Assembly: GCA_018711275.1 (NCBI GenBank)
Contig: DVIN01000058.1
Coordinates: forward strand, 1 to 35,112
Direction: 5' to 3'
DNA from: Candidatus Pullilachnospira intestinigallinarum
GTDB lineage: Bacteria > Bacillota > Clostridia > Lachnospirales > Lachnospiraceae
DNA: 35,112 bases
This document shows positions 1 to 7,436 of the stretch, piece after piece; position 1 is the stretch's first letter, and every line of letters starts with the position of its first letter. The translations under genes and the position numbers were made by a program. Under the pieces are notes generated by a model. The model did not search any database. It was not told the DNA's origin and worked only from the letters and a program-made list of their open reading frames with translations.

Positions 1-17
1 TGTATTTTCTTGCTCAT
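1..17 (-). CDS. 5' end of an unidentified gene (partial)
   Basis: Only the first five codons are inside the window: an ATG at 17-15 followed by Ser-Lys-Lys-Ile and a split codon. An AAAGGAG ribosome binding site lies at 24-30, seven bases from the ATG, which makes this a credible start. The gene runs leftward out of the window and is divergent from the thiamine-transport unit. Nothing can be said about its product from five residues. Confidence 0.6.
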
Positions 18-257
18 GATACGCTCCTTTTACCCCTGTATTTTCTTTCTATTTCCCGTATATACTTTTGTCTGTCTACACAATGTCAGTTTAACACTGT
101 ACAGCACAAACGTTCCTTATCATTTTATCACACCACCCTAGAAAAGCAAGCTCTTTTTTCCATTTTCAAAGGAAATGTGTGACAGTTCCGCCTTCCGGCT
201 TCCCTGTTACGGAAATGCCATGATCCGATATCAACGGTAATCTTGCGCCTTGAAAGC

Positions 258-296
258 TCCTGACAGAAGCCGACCTGCAGGTCCTGACAGAAACCG
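258..296 (+). repeat. Two direct repeats of about 15 bp, 24 bp apart
   Basis: The 15-mers at 258-272 and 282-296 (TCCTGACAGAAGCCG and TCCTGACAGAAACCG) differ at one position and lie just upstream of the -35 element at 304-309. TGACAG also occurs at 180 and again within the -35 region. The placement suggests a possible regulator site, but no known operator was recognised. Confidence 0.4.
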
Positions 297-303
297 CCCA
301 AAC

Positions 304-332
304 TTGACAGCCCGATAGATCTGTGATATATT
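304..332 (+). promoter_or_regulatory. Promoter for the TPP riboswitch and thiT
   Basis: TTGACA at 304-309 and TATATT at 327-332 are separated by exactly 17 bases. The predicted transcription start near 339 lies about a dozen bases before the riboswitch, as expected. Confidence 0.75.
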
Positions 333-351
333 TGCCAGGAACTGAAGAAGC

Positions 352-437
352 AAGAAAAGGGGAGCTTTCATGGCTGAGAGGAAGTACGGCTTCGACCCTG
401 ATACCTGATTTGGATAATACCAACGAAGGGATTTCTC
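352..437 (+). ncRNA. TPP (thiamine pyrophosphate) riboswitch
   Basis: The element has the THI-box landmarks in order: GGGGAGC at 359-365, the conserved GCTGAGAG at 373-380, an ACCCTGATACCTGA block, GGATAATACC, and the closing GAAGGGA. The flanks GAAA (354-357) and TTTC (432-435) can form the closing helix. TPP riboswitches bind thiamine pyrophosphate and switch off downstream genes when the vitamin is plentiful. Here the target is thiT, which fits a thiamine importer. The position between a strong promoter and an intrinsic terminator points to transcriptional control. Confidence 0.93.
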
Positions 438-448
438 GATCGATTTCC

Positions 449-480
449 GGGAAGATGCGCATTTTGTCTTCCTTTTTTTC
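449..480 (+). terminator. Riboswitch-linked intrinsic terminator
   Basis: GGAAGA at 450-455 pairs with TCTTCC at 467-472, followed directly by seven T at 473-479. It lies about 12 bases after the riboswitch aptamer and well before thiT, so it is the likely off-state structure. A separate AT-rich 10-bp perfect hairpin (503-512 with 526-535) follows it. The rest of the 480-607 leader shows nothing else I can name. Confidence 0.75.
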
Positions 481-607
481 TGCTTTTTTTGCCGCTGATC
501 TCTTTCTTTATATATATTTCTACCTTATAAAGAAAAGACGTCTGCGGCGATGTGCCGGAAACTGGTGCATGCAGGTTTCGGATCTTATAAAAAAAGGAGG
601 ATTTTTT

Positions 608-1267
608 ATGCAGTTTTTCGTCAACGCAGAGGGCGGACTGACCACCGCCGGTTATGCAGTCAGTATTGCTGCCGCGATTATTCTTTTTGTGGCGGCCGTC
701 TTTATCGCAGGAAGGGTGTCCGGCAGAAAAAAAATGGGAACCAAGCAGCTGGTCTTCTGCGCCATGGCTATCGCGCTGGGATTTGTTACTTCTTATCTGA
801 AAATATTCCCCATGCCTTTCGGAGGATCCATCACACTGTTCAGTATGCTGTTTATCGTACTGCCGGCCTACTGGTACGGTCCCAAAACCGGGATTCTGGT
901 GGGATTCACTTACGGTATTCTGCAGTTTCTCCAGGAGCCCTATGTTCTGTCATTGTTCCAGGTATGCTGTGACTATTTTCTTGCGTTTGCGGCCCTGGGA
1001 GCAGCCGGATTTTTCGCAAAATCCCGAAACGGTCTGGTAAAAGGATACATCCTGGGCGTGTTCCTGCGGGGTGTGTTCCATGTTTTGGGCGGTTACCTGT
1101 ACTGGATGGATTATATGCCGGATAATTTCCCGCAATCTCTGGCTTTCGCTTATCCGCTGATCTACAATTACAGCTATCTGCTGGCAGAGGGTGTTATCAC
1201 CGTTATTCTTCTGTCTCTGCCGCCGGTAAAAAAAGCACTGGAACAGGTTAAAACGCTGGCACAATAA
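608..1267 (+). CDS. thiT: ThiT, thiamine-specific substrate-binding (S) component of an ECF transporter
   Basis: A 219-residue integral membrane protein with about six hydrophobic segments. ThiT binds thiamine in the membrane and works with a shared energizing module (EcfA, EcfA', EcfT), which is not encoded here. The family-typical stretch with TSYLKIFPMP, GGSIT and SMLFIVLPAYWYG is seen at about residues 59-100. The N-terminal segment precedes a basic RKK loop. I chose the ATG at 608 because an AAAGGAGGA ribosome binding site sits just upstream. The reading frame stays open back to 323, but that part overlaps the riboswitch and cannot be coding. The TPP riboswitch upstream independently supports thiamine as the substrate, and a strong terminator follows, so the gene is monocistronic. 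Confidence 0.93.
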   Translation: MQFFVNAEGGLTTAGYAVSIAAAIILFVAAVFIAGRVSGRKKMGTKQLVFCAMAIALGFVTSYLKIFPMPFGGSITLFSMLFIVLPAYWYGPKTGILVGFTYGILQFLQEPYVLSLFQVCCDYFLAFAALGAAGFFAKSRNGLVKGYILGVFLRGVFHVLGGYLYWMDYMPDNFPQSLAFAYPLIYNYSYLLAEGVITVILLSLPPVKKALEQVKTLAQ

Positions 1268-1278
1268 AGATCATTTTG

Positions 1279-1327
1279 GGGGCCTCCGGAAAGGATTTCT
1301 CTTTTTTCCTTTCCGGGGGCCCTTTCC
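1279..1327 (+). terminator. Rho-independent terminator after thiT
   Basis: A 16-bp stem (GGGCCTCCGGAAAGGA near 1279 with its complement ending near 1322, one G-U pair) is followed by TTTCCTGTT. The T tract is short but the stem is very strong. Confidence 0.75.
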
Positions 1328-1342
1328 TGTTATTTTCATCCC

Positions 1343-1371
1343 TTGCAATCCCTTCATGGCGATGCTATGAT
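1343..1371 (+). promoter_or_regulatory. Promoter for the radical SAM gene
   Basis: TTGCAA at 1343-1348 and TATGAT at 1366-1371 have a 17-base spacer. The start codon follows at 1402. Confidence 0.6.
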
Positions 1372-1401
1372 AAAGGAAACTTGTCGTAAAGGTGGCGTTT
1401 T

Positions 1402-2340
1402 ATGGATTGGATGGGAAAGCCCTATCATTCCCTGGACTTTATGCTCCGGGAGCGTTTTGGGGAAAAAGTATATAAAGTTGCGCTGAATGGGGGGATGAGC
1501 TGTCCCAACAGAGACGGGACCCTGGGAACCGGCGGATGCATTTTCTGCAGTGCGGGCGGATCCGGCGATTTTGCCGCCAGCAGCCGTCTTTCCATCACGG
1601 AGCAAATCGGAAGTCAGACTGACGCGATCCGCAGGAAACGTCCCGTAAATAAATTTGTCGCTTATTTCCAGGCATATACCAACACTTATGCTCCTGTGGA
1701 TTATCTCCGGAAAATTTTTACCGAAGCCATTTCCCACCCGGACATTGTCGCGCTCTCCATCGGCACCCGGCCGGACTGTCTGGGAAAAGACGTACTGGAA
1801 CTCCTGAGAGATCTGAACCGTATCAAGCCGGTCTGGGTGGAGCTGGGCCTGCAGACCATGCACGATAAAACCGCTGCCTACATCCGCCGCGGTTATCCGC
1901 TCTCCTGTTTTGAGGCGGCGGTTGCCAATCTTCACCAAAGGCATCTGGACTGTATCGTCCACACCATACTGGGGCTCCCCGGAGAGAAGGAACGGGATAT
2001 GCTGGAGACCATTTCCTACCTTAACCTGCTTCCCATCCAGGGGGTCAAGCTGCAGCTTTTGCATGTGTTGCAGGGAACTGATCTGGCGGTTGACTATCTG
2101 AACGGAAAGTTTCAGGTACTGTCTCAGGAGGAATATATTCGCCTGGTGATCGCCTGCCTGTCCCGGCTCCGTCCGGATATTGTTATTCACCGGCTGACAG
2201 GAGACGGTCCGGAGAGTCTGCTGATTGCTCCTCTCTGGAGCAAGGCAAAACGCACGGTTCTCAACCAGCTTCATCACCAGATGAAAATGCAGCATGTATG
2301 GCAGGGGATTTCCTGTACGGTCCCTTCCGAAACGCCGTAA
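1402..2340 (+). CDS. Radical SAM protein, TIGR01212 / YtqA-YhcC family
   Basis: A 312-residue cytosolic radical SAM enzyme. The cluster motif is C34-x11-C46-x2-C49 within CPNRDGTLGTGGCIFC, the spacing characteristic of the TIGR01212 (YtqA/YhcC) group rather than the classical CxxxCxxC. Other family marks are the early MGKPYHSLDFMLRERFG segment, SIGTRPDCL at about 114-122 and WVELGLQTMHD. These proteins bind a 4Fe-4S cluster and cleave S-adenosylmethionine; a role in RNA modification has been proposed for relatives, but the substrate here is not evident from sequence. The ATG at 1402 has an AAAGGTGG site upstream. The DUF4364 gene follows on the same strand 56 bases later and is probably co-transcribed. 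Confidence 0.88.
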   Translation: MDWMGKPYHSLDFMLRERFGEKVYKVALNGGMSCPNRDGTLGTGGCIFCSAGGSGDFAASSRLSITEQIGSQTDAIRRKRPVNKFVAYFQAYTNTYAPVDYLRKIFTEAISHPDIVALSIGTRPDCLGKDVLELLRDLNRIKPVWVELGLQTMHDKTAAYIRRGYPLSCFEAAVANLHQRHLDCIVHTILGLPGEKERDMLETISYLNLLPIQGVKLQLLHVLQGTDLAVDYLNGKFQVLSQEEYIRLVIACLSRLRPDIVIHRLTGDGPESLLIAPLWSKAKRTVLNQLHHQMKMQHVWQGISCTVPSETP

Positions 2341-2396
2341 CAGACTGGCCGGCATATCCGTCCGGGCTCGTTTCCGTGGAAACAAGGAGGTCACTG

Positions 2397-2912
2397 ATGA
2401 TTGAAAAGACATCCACACTTTATAAAATGATCATTCTCTATATGCTGGAGCGGGTAGATTTTCCTCTCTCCAACACTCAGATCACCAGTTTTTTTCTGGA
2501 CAACGATTACACCACCTATTTTCATGTCCAGCAGACTATCAATGAACTGCTGGACAGCAAACTGATCCGAAAAAAAAAGCAGGGCAACAACACCTGCTAT
2601 CTGATGACGGATACCGGGAAAGAAACGCTTTCCTTTTTTGGGAAAAATATGTCTGATCAGATTCGCGCGGAAATCGATCAGTATCTGAAGGAACGGAAAT
2701 ATGATTTAAAAAATGAACATTCCCTCCGGGCGGATTATTACCGCACACCGGAGCAGGAATTTCTCGTCCGCTGTCAGGTGATGGAGCGGAAAACTCCGTT
2801 GATCACTCTGGAACTGACGGTTCCCACGGAGGAGATCGCCCGGACTTTTTGCGGAAACTGGTCCAAAAAAAGTCCGGAAATCTACGCCTATCTCATGAAT
2901 GTTCTCTCCTGA
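2397..2912 (+). CDS. DUF4364 family winged-helix protein
   Basis: A 171-residue protein whose N-terminal 75 residues look like a winged helix-turn-helix: MIEKTSTLYKMIILYMLERV, then a helical stretch, and a wing around RKKKQGNNTCYLMTDTGKETL. The C-terminal half (PEQEFLVRCQV, PLITLELTVPTEEIARTFCGNW) is the beta-rich portion typical of DUF4364 proteins, which are common in clostridia and whose targets are mostly undefined. The ATG at 2397 was chosen over an upstream in-frame codon at 2298 because AAGGAGG precedes it and the upstream part overlaps the end of the radical SAM gene. Its 3' end lies five bases from the convergent end of rarA, with no terminator visible between them. Confidence 0.82.
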   Translation: MIEKTSTLYKMIILYMLERVDFPLSNTQITSFFLDNDYTTYFHVQQTINELLDSKLIRKKKQGNNTCYLMTDTGKETLSFFGKNMSDQIRAEIDQYLKERKYDLKNEHSLRADYYRTPEQEFLVRCQVMERKTPLITLELTVPTEEIARTFCGNWSKKSPEIYAYLMNVLS

Positions 2913-2917
2913 TACCG

Positions 2918-4237
2918 TCAGAAGTCCCTTCCAATTTTCTGAAAATATTCTCTCACCTGCTGTTCATAGCCGTTCCCGGTGGGATGATAAAAGCGTTCTC
3001 CTTCCAGCTCTTCCGGAAGATACTGCTGTTTCACATAGTGATTGGGGTAGTCGTGAGCGTATTTGTATCCCAGGCCATGTCCCAGCTTCGCGGCGCCCTT
3101 ATAATGGGCGTCCTGCAGATGGGGAGGCACTGTGGTTTTTTTTCGGCGTACCGATTCCATGGCTTCATTGAGAGCCATGTAGGAGGCATTGCTTTTGGGG
3201 GCGCAGGCCACATAGGTCACTGCTTCCGCCAGAATAATCTGTGCCTCCGGCATTCCGATCCGTTCCACCGCCTGAGCAGCCGCGGCGGCCACCACCAGCG
3301 CCTGCGGGTCGGCCATTCCCACATCCTCTGCGGCACAGATCATGATTCTCCTGGAAAGGAAACGGATATCCTCGCCGGCATAAAGCATTTTTGCCAGATA
3401 ATAAATGGCTGCATCCGGATCCGATCCCCGCATGCTTTTGATAAAAGCGGAAATGGTATCGTAATGCTGGTCGCCCGTCTTATCATATCGCACCACTCTT
3501 TTCTGAATACACTCGGATGCAGTTTCCAGATCGATATGGATCTTTCCATCCGCTCCCCGCGCGGTGGTCAGCACGCCCAGTTCCAGAGCGTTCAGGGCGG
3601 CTCTGGCGTCACCTCCCGAAATATCCGCCAGAAAATCCAGCGCGTCCTCCTCCAGAACCGCCCGGTAGCTGCCCAGTCCTTTTTTTGTGTCCGTTACCGC
3701 CCTGAGAAGCAGTTTCCTGATATCCTCTTTTTCCAGCGGCTTCAGTTCAAAAATAATAGATCTTGAAAGCAGCGCCCCGTTCACTTCAAAATATGGATTT
3801 TCCGTCGTCGCGCCGATCAGCACCAGCGTGCCGTCCTCCACGAAAGGCAGAAGATAGTCCTGCTGTCCTTTGTTGAACCGGTGAATCTCATCCACAAACA
3901 AAATGGTTCGTCTGCCGTACATTCCCATCCGGTCTTTGGCTGCCTTTACCACATCCTCCATGTCTTTTTTCCCCGCCGTAGTGGCATTCAGCTGGGTAAA
4001 CTCCGCGCTGGTAGTGTTTGCAATCACCCGGGCAAGCGTGGTTTTTCCCGTTCCCGGAGGTCCGTAAAAGATTACTGACCCCAGTTTGTCCGCCTGAATC
4101 GCACGATAAAGCAGCTTGTCCTTCCCTATAATGTGTTCCTGCCCCACCACCTCGTCCAGAGTTGTGGGTCTCATCCTGGAAGCCAGGGGAGATTCTTTCT
4201 CCAGCCTGGTTTCCTTCATATAATCAAACAAATCCAT
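2918..4237 (-). CDS. rarA: RarA/MgsA, replication-associated recombination AAA+ ATPase
   Basis: A 439-residue clamp-loader-like AAA+ ATPase that acts at stalled replication forks and interacts with single-strand binding protein in studied species. It has Walker A GPPGTGKT at residues 59-66, Walker B ILFVDEIHRF with D116-E117, and sensor 1 LIGATTENPYFEVN followed by the conserved ALLSRS. The C-terminal half has the MgsA domain marks RGSDPDAAIYYLAKML, EDIRFLSRR and ICAAEDVGMADP, and near the end the NHYVKQQYLPEELEG segment. Length and domain order are normal for the family. The gene begins 32 bases after the polysaccharide deacetylase stop on the same strand and is probably transcribed with it. 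Confidence 0.95.
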   Translation of the reverse strand: MDLFDYMKETRLEKESPLASRMRPTTLDEVVGQEHIIGKDKLLYRAIQADKLGSVIFYGPPGTGKTTLARVIANTTSAEFTQLNATTAGKKDMEDVVKAAKDRMGMYGRRTILFVDEIHRFNKGQQDYLLPFVEDGTLVLIGATTENPYFEVNGALLSRSIIFELKPLEKEDIRKLLLRAVTDTKKGLGSYRAVLEEDALDFLADISGGDARAALNALELGVLTTARGADGKIHIDLETASECIQKRVVRYDKTGDQHYDTISAFIKSMRGSDPDAAIYYLAKMLYAGEDIRFLSRRIMICAAEDVGMADPQALVVAAAAAQAVERIGMPEAQIILAEAVTYVACAPKSNASYMALNEAMESVRRKKTTVPPHLQDAHYKGAAKLGHGLGYKYAHDYPNHYVKQQYLPEELEGERFYHPTGNGYEQQVREYFQKIGRDF

Positions 4238-4269
4238 CTTCCGTTCTCCCTGCCGTTTTTCCCTCAGTC

Positions 4270-4956
4270 CTAATCCATCACCAGCCGGTCCGCAGTTACA
4301 AACTGATACCCTTCCGCCAGCAGCCGGTCTACAATATCCAGCGCCGCTTCCACAGAGGATTCATATCCGTCATGCATCAGTATGATATCTCCTTCTTCTA
4401 CATTTTCCAGCACATGTCTTCGGATGGAATCCGCCTCTTTCAGTTTCCAGTCCAGAGAATCCACCGTCCAGAATACAGGAATCATCTCCACCTTCTCCTC
4501 CAGCGCTTCGCTCCACTCTCCATAAGGCGGGCGAATATATATGGGATATTCGCCGGATGCCTCATAAATCCGGTTATTGGTAGTCAGAATCTCCTCGGAG
4601 GCTTCCCGTAGTCCGATCTTGTTCAGCTGCACATGGTGATATGTGTGGTTTCCCAGCAGATGTCCTTCTTCCTCCATACGTCTGACAATCTCTTCATTTC
4701 CTTCCATATTGACTCCCAGGAGGAAGAACGTGGCCTGTACCTTCCGTTCTTTCAGTCCATCCAGCAGTGCTTCCGAATACTGGCTGGGTCCGTCGTCAAA
4801 GGTGAGCGCGATCATCGGTTTTTCCTGTCCGGCCGACACAAAAGCCGAAAAGCTGTCCTTCCGGATTCCGCCATTCGCTCCCAGCGCCAGGACCGCCAGC
4901 ACCATACCGGCCGCCGCCATGGAAAGCCTTTCACTGATCGATTTTCTCAGTTTCAC
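4270..4956 (-). CDS. Polysaccharide deacetylase (NodB / CE4 family)
   Basis: A 228-residue exported or membrane-anchored deacetylase. Residues 10-30 form an N-terminal hydrophobic segment (signal peptide or anchor), followed by a NodB domain. The catalytic and metal motifs are present: TFDDGP at 52-57 (D54, D55), the metal-binding H104-T-Y-H-H108, RPPYGEWS at 142-149, and LMHD at 193-196. CE4 enzymes remove N- or O-acetyl groups from peptidoglycan, chitin-like or other cell-wall sugars; the substrate here is unknown. Translation appears to start at GTG (4956-4954) with GAAAGG upstream, as I see no in-frame ATG before it. No clear promoter was found between this gene and the rplT terminator. 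Confidence 0.9.
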   Translation of the reverse strand: MKLRKSISERLSMAAAGMVLAVLALGANGGIRKDSFSAFVSAGQEKPMIALTFDDGPSQYSEALLDGLKERKVQATFFLLGVNMEGNEEIVRRMEEEGHLLGNHTYHHVQLNKIGLREASEEILTTNNRIYEASGEYPIYIRPPYGEWSEALEEKVEMIPVFWTVDSLDWKLKEADSIRRHVLENVEEGDIILMHDGYESSVEAALDIVDRLLAEGYQFVTADRLVMD

Positions 4957-5054
4957 CGGTTTTCGCCTTTCACAAGACTTTGTAAATCATATGAACCGGC
5001 CGGGCAGAAGATGTCTCCGCCGCAAGAAGCGCCGAAGGATCCACGTACCGAAAT

Positions 5055-5099
5055 ATAAAAAAGAACCCGGCCATCGCACATGCAGTAACCGGATTCTTC
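5055..5099 (-). terminator. Terminator of the infC-rpmI-rplT operon
   Basis: On the minus strand AAGAATCCGGTT pairs with GGCCGGGTTCTT across a roughly 18-base loop and is followed by a run of T, 12 bases after the rplT stop codon. Confidence 0.8.
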
Positions 5100-5111
5100 T
5101 GGGGAATCTAT

Positions 5112-5468
5112 TTATGCCAGTTTGGATTTTGCCAGCTCTGCCAGTGTTGCAAAGCCTTCCGCATCGTTGATTGCCATGTCGGCCAGAACTTTTCTGTTCA
5201 GCTCAACGCCCGCCAGCTTCAGTCCATACATGAACTTGCTGTAGGACAGACCGTTCATTCTGGCTGCTGCGTTAATTCTTGCGATCCACAGCTGTCTGAA
5301 CTGACGTTTTCTCTGCTTTCTTCCGGCATATGCGCTGGTCAGAGCGCGCATCACGGACTGTTTTGCCACTCTGTACTGTTTGGATCTTGCTCCTCTGTAG
5401 CCCTTTGCCAGCTTCAGCACTCTGTTATGTTTCTTCTTTGCGTTTAATCCGCCTTTAATTCTTGCCAT
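5112..5468 (-). CDS. rplT: Large ribosomal subunit protein L20
   Basis: A 118-residue, strongly basic protein. The N-terminus [20 protein letters not shown] followed by [10 protein letters not shown] is the L20 signature, and the globular part carries [21 protein letters not shown]20 binds 23S rRNA early in 50S assembly, and in several bacteria it also represses its own operon through the mRNA leader. It is last in infC-rpmI-rplT, 31 bases after rpmI, with an AGGAGG ribosome binding site and a terminator directly downstream. Length is normal for the family. Confidence 0.98.
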   Translation of the reverse strand: MARIKGGLNAKKKHNRVLKLAKGYRGARSKQYRVAKQSVMRALTSAYAGRKQRKRQFRQLWIARINAAARMNGLSYSKFMYGLKLAGVELNRKVLADMAINDAEGFATLAELAKSKLA

Positions 5469-5499
5469 CTCTTATTTTCCTCCTTCGACCGATACTCTC

Positions 5500-5697
5500 T
5501 TATAAATACGGTAAGATCTTCTTCATGTTCTTAACGTTTGTCTGATCCATGATGGTTGCTTTTCTCAGATTTCTCTTTCTCTTCTGGGATTTCTTTGTTA
5601 AGATATGGCGTTTGTAGGCTTTATTTCTTACAACCTTACCAGTTCCTGTTTTTTTGAAGCGCTTTGCTGCCGCTCTGCTTGTTTTAATCTTGGGCAT
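5500..5697 (-). CDS. rpmI: Large ribosomal subunit protein L35
   Basis: A 65-residue, very basic protein. [20 protein letters not shown] is the standard L35 opening, followed by [16 protein letters not shown]. It sits between infC and rplT in the conserved order, preceded by AAGGAGG at the correct spacing. L35 is a structural component of the 50S subunit. Confidence 0.98.
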   Translation of the reverse strand: MPKIKTSRAAAKRFKKTGTGKVVRNKAYKRHILTKKSQKRKRNLRKATIMDQTNVKNMKKILPYL

Positions 5698-5730
5698 CTT
5701 CTATTCCTCCTTAAATCAAACTTCTATTTT

Positions 5731-6237
5731 TTAACGTTTTTCAGTTAAAAACATGGTCATGCTTCTGCCTTCCACTTTCGGCGCTTTCTCCACCACCGCG
5801 ATATCGGCCAGCTCCTTGGCAAAATCATCCAGAATATACCGGCTGCTGTTCATATGCGCCATCTCTCTTCCTCTGAATCGAAGGGTCACCTTTACTTTGT
5901 TGCCCTTGGAAATAAACTTCCGGGCGGCGCCCACCTTGGTATTCAGATCATTGGTATCGATGTTGGGAGAAAGACGAACCTCCTTGATCTCGATGATTTT
6001 CTGTTTCTTTTTTGCTTCTTTCTCTTTTCTGGCCTGCTCATACTTATACTTTCCGTAATCGATGATCTTGCAGACCGGCGGTTTCGCTGTCGGGGCAATC
6101 TTAACCAGGTCCAGACCCGCCTCCTGCGCATGCTTGTAAGCATCCCTGGCAGACATGATTCCCAACTGTTCCCCATTCTGGCCGATCAGACGTACTTCTC
6201 TGTCCCTGATCTGCTCGTTAATCATTAACTCGCTAAT
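5731..6237 (-). CDS. infC: Translation initiation factor IF-3, probable ATT start
   Basis: IF-3 binds the 30S subunit, blocks premature 50S joining and checks start-codon fidelity. The N-terminal domain is recognised by MINEQIRDREVRLIG and the C-terminal domain by KEVRLSPNID, NTKVGAARKFISKGNKVKV and RFRGREMAH. The first in-frame ATG (6225-6223) lies 21 bases from the GGAGG at 6251-6247, too far to be served by it. An in-frame ATT at 6237-6235 lies nine bases from that site, giving Ile-Ser-Glu-Leu before the ATG and a product of 168 residues. infC is known to start at AUU in Escherichia coli and Bacillus subtilis, where IF-3 represses its own unusual codon. Starting at the ATG would give 164 residues. 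Confidence 0.95.
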   Translation of the reverse strand: MSELMINEQIRDREVRLIGQNGEQLGIMSARDAYKHAQEAGLDLVKIAPTAKPPVCKIIDYGKYKYEQARKEKEAKKKQKIIEIKEVRLSPNIDTNDLNTKVGAARKFISKGNKVKVTLRFRGREMAHMNSSRYILDDFAKELADIAVVEKAPKVEGRSMTMFLTEKR

Positions 6238-6251
6238 TGTCGTACACCTCC

Positions 6252-6423
6252 ATCATAAAATACCTTCGCCTTGTGCTCTGCACAAAAAAAGTGGATAGAC
6301 AGACTATCCACATAAAATCACCGCAAACTGCCTTTCCGAAATCCGGTAAGGCTGCTTTATTAACCGCTAGTCACTTCCATTGTGCTAAGGTGAGAGTGGA
6401 TACTCTTCTTTCTTTTTCCATAC
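6252..6423 (-). ncRNA. Structured leader RNA of the infC operon (candidate autoregulatory leader)
   Basis: From the promoter onward the leader contains a hairpin at 6394-6407 (AGAGT/ACTCT), a stem near 6367-6389 (TAGCAC with GTGACTA), a hairpin at 6330-6352 (GCCTT-CCG / CGG-AAGGC), and the terminator at 6284-6311. TATCCAC at 6402-6396 is complementary to GTGGATA, the 5' arm of the terminator, and could form an antiterminator. The layout resembles L20/IF-3 operon leaders of Firmicutes; assignment to a specific Rfam family is inference. Confidence 0.6.
6284..6311 (-). terminator. Intrinsic terminator (attenuator) in the infC leader
   Basis: On the minus strand GTGGATAG (6311-6304) and CTATCCAC (6298-6291) form a perfect 8-bp stem with a 5-base loop, followed by seven T (6290-6284). 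It lies between the infC promoter and start codon, so it can stop transcription before the operon. Confidence 0.8.
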
Positions 6424-6429
6424 CTGTAT

Positions 6430-6458
6430 AAATTAGCATACGTTCTTTATCCTGTCAA
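6430..6458 (-). promoter_or_regulatory. Promoter of the infC operon
   Basis: Minus-strand TTGACA (6458-6453) and TAATTT (6435-6430) have a 17-base spacer. The predicted start near 6423 gives a leader of about 185 bases. Confidence 0.75.
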
Positions 6459-6584
6459 GTGTTTTCGTTATTTTTTTCTCTGTGTTTGCGGCAAATCCAC
6501 AGAACCGGGCAATTACACGTTGTTTCCTTGCGCTCCGCAAACTTTACATTTTCATTAATATTTCTGTCATTTCCCCCTTCCGCC

Positions 6585-6613
6585 TTGTATCCTGTTCCCT
6601 TTTCTACTATAAT
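6585..6613 (+). promoter_or_regulatory. Promoter of the tandem lipoprotein genes
   Basis: TTGTAT at 6585-6590 and TATAAT at 6608-6613 with a 17-base spacer, 136 bases before the start codon. A second TATAAT at 6725-6730 is less likely because it lies almost on the ribosome binding site. The remaining 6459-6748 sequence shows no gene. Confidence 0.6.
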
Positions 6614-6748
6614 TATTTTATATTCAACAGGAGCGGCACACGGATCTTTGGGTTTTCGAAACAGTTTTCCGTGTCTGCCGCATATTTGCGCCGTTTTCCC
6701 TTGCGGATTTGCGGCTGCAGCCATTATAATATGAGGGAGGATACAACT

Positions 6749-7405
6749 ATGAAACACAGATCACGGATTCTTACAGTTCTGGCAGTTATGCTTATGACGC
6801 TTCTGACGCTTTCCGGGTGCCAGAAAGAATTTGATGCCAGCGGTTATCTGAAGGCGATTCTGGATAATTCCTACAAGCATGACGATACCGCCTTTCTGGA
6901 ACAGAAGATCGGCACCGAGGAGCAGGCAGAGGAGCTGTTCCAGGAAGGCATCGATAATAATATGGATGCCATGACCGCTTCCCTGTCCATACCAGAAGAT
7001 CAGGAGGCTGATTTCCGTACACTTTTTGAGGATATTTACAGCAAAGCGGATTACACCGTGGGGGAGGCGGAAAAGCAGGATGACGATTCTTATGTGGTTA
7101 CCGTCACCTATCGTCCCATGGAGCTTTTCAGCCAGGTGGAGACACAGCTGACAGAGGAAGTCAACAATCTGACAGAATCTTATATGCAGGATGCCATGAA
7201 CGGCGGCGAAGTTCCCGATGAGGAAACACTGACCGCGGAAATCATGCAGCTGTACAAAGATCTGACCAATGCGCAGCTGGAAAATCTCACCTATGGAGAC
7301 GAGCAGAGCTGTCAGGTGCGTATCGAACTGAACGACAAGGTCTATACGCCGAATACCGATGATCTCATGACCCTTGAAAACGGAATTCTCGGAATCGGGG
7401 TCTGA
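6749..7405 (+). CDS. Predicted lipoprotein, first of a tandem paralogous pair
   Basis: A 218-residue predicted lipoprotein of unknown function. The signal peptide (residues 1-23) ends in lipobox LSGC with C24 as the lipidated residue. The mature part is acidic and mostly helical: FDASGYLKAILDNSYKHDD, a segment around FRTLFEDIYSKADYTV, a beta-like stretch DDDSYVVTVTYRP, and a C-terminal part with EQSCQVRIELNDKVYTP. The same order of segments recurs in the next gene, so the two arose by duplication. The ATG at 6749 has GGGAGG upstream; the open frame before it overlaps the promoter. It resembles small clostridial lipoproteins of the DUF5105 kind, but I am not certain of that assignment. The second gene follows 31 bases later. 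Confidence 0.75.
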   Translation: MKHRSRILTVLAVMLMTLLTLSGCQKEFDASGYLKAILDNSYKHDDTAFLEQKIGTEEQAEELFQEGIDNNMDAMTASLSIPEDQEADFRTLFEDIYSKADYTVGEAEKQDDDSYVVTVTYRPMELFSQVETQLTEEVNNLTESYMQDAMNGGEVPDEETLTAEIMQLYKDLTNAQLENLTYGDEQSCQVRIELNDKVYTPNTDDLMTLENGILGIGV

Positions 7406-7436
7406 TTCCAAAATCATTGCAGAGGAGCGATTATTT

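Noticed and set aside
61..120. Possible BlaI/CopY-type operator before the gene at 1-17
   Set aside because: TACA/TGTA-like words are present, but I could not form a clean palindrome with the known spacing.
323..607. In-frame extension of thiT upstream to 323
   Set aside because: This stretch is occupied by the TPP riboswitch and its terminator, and a strong ribosome binding site precedes the ATG at 608.
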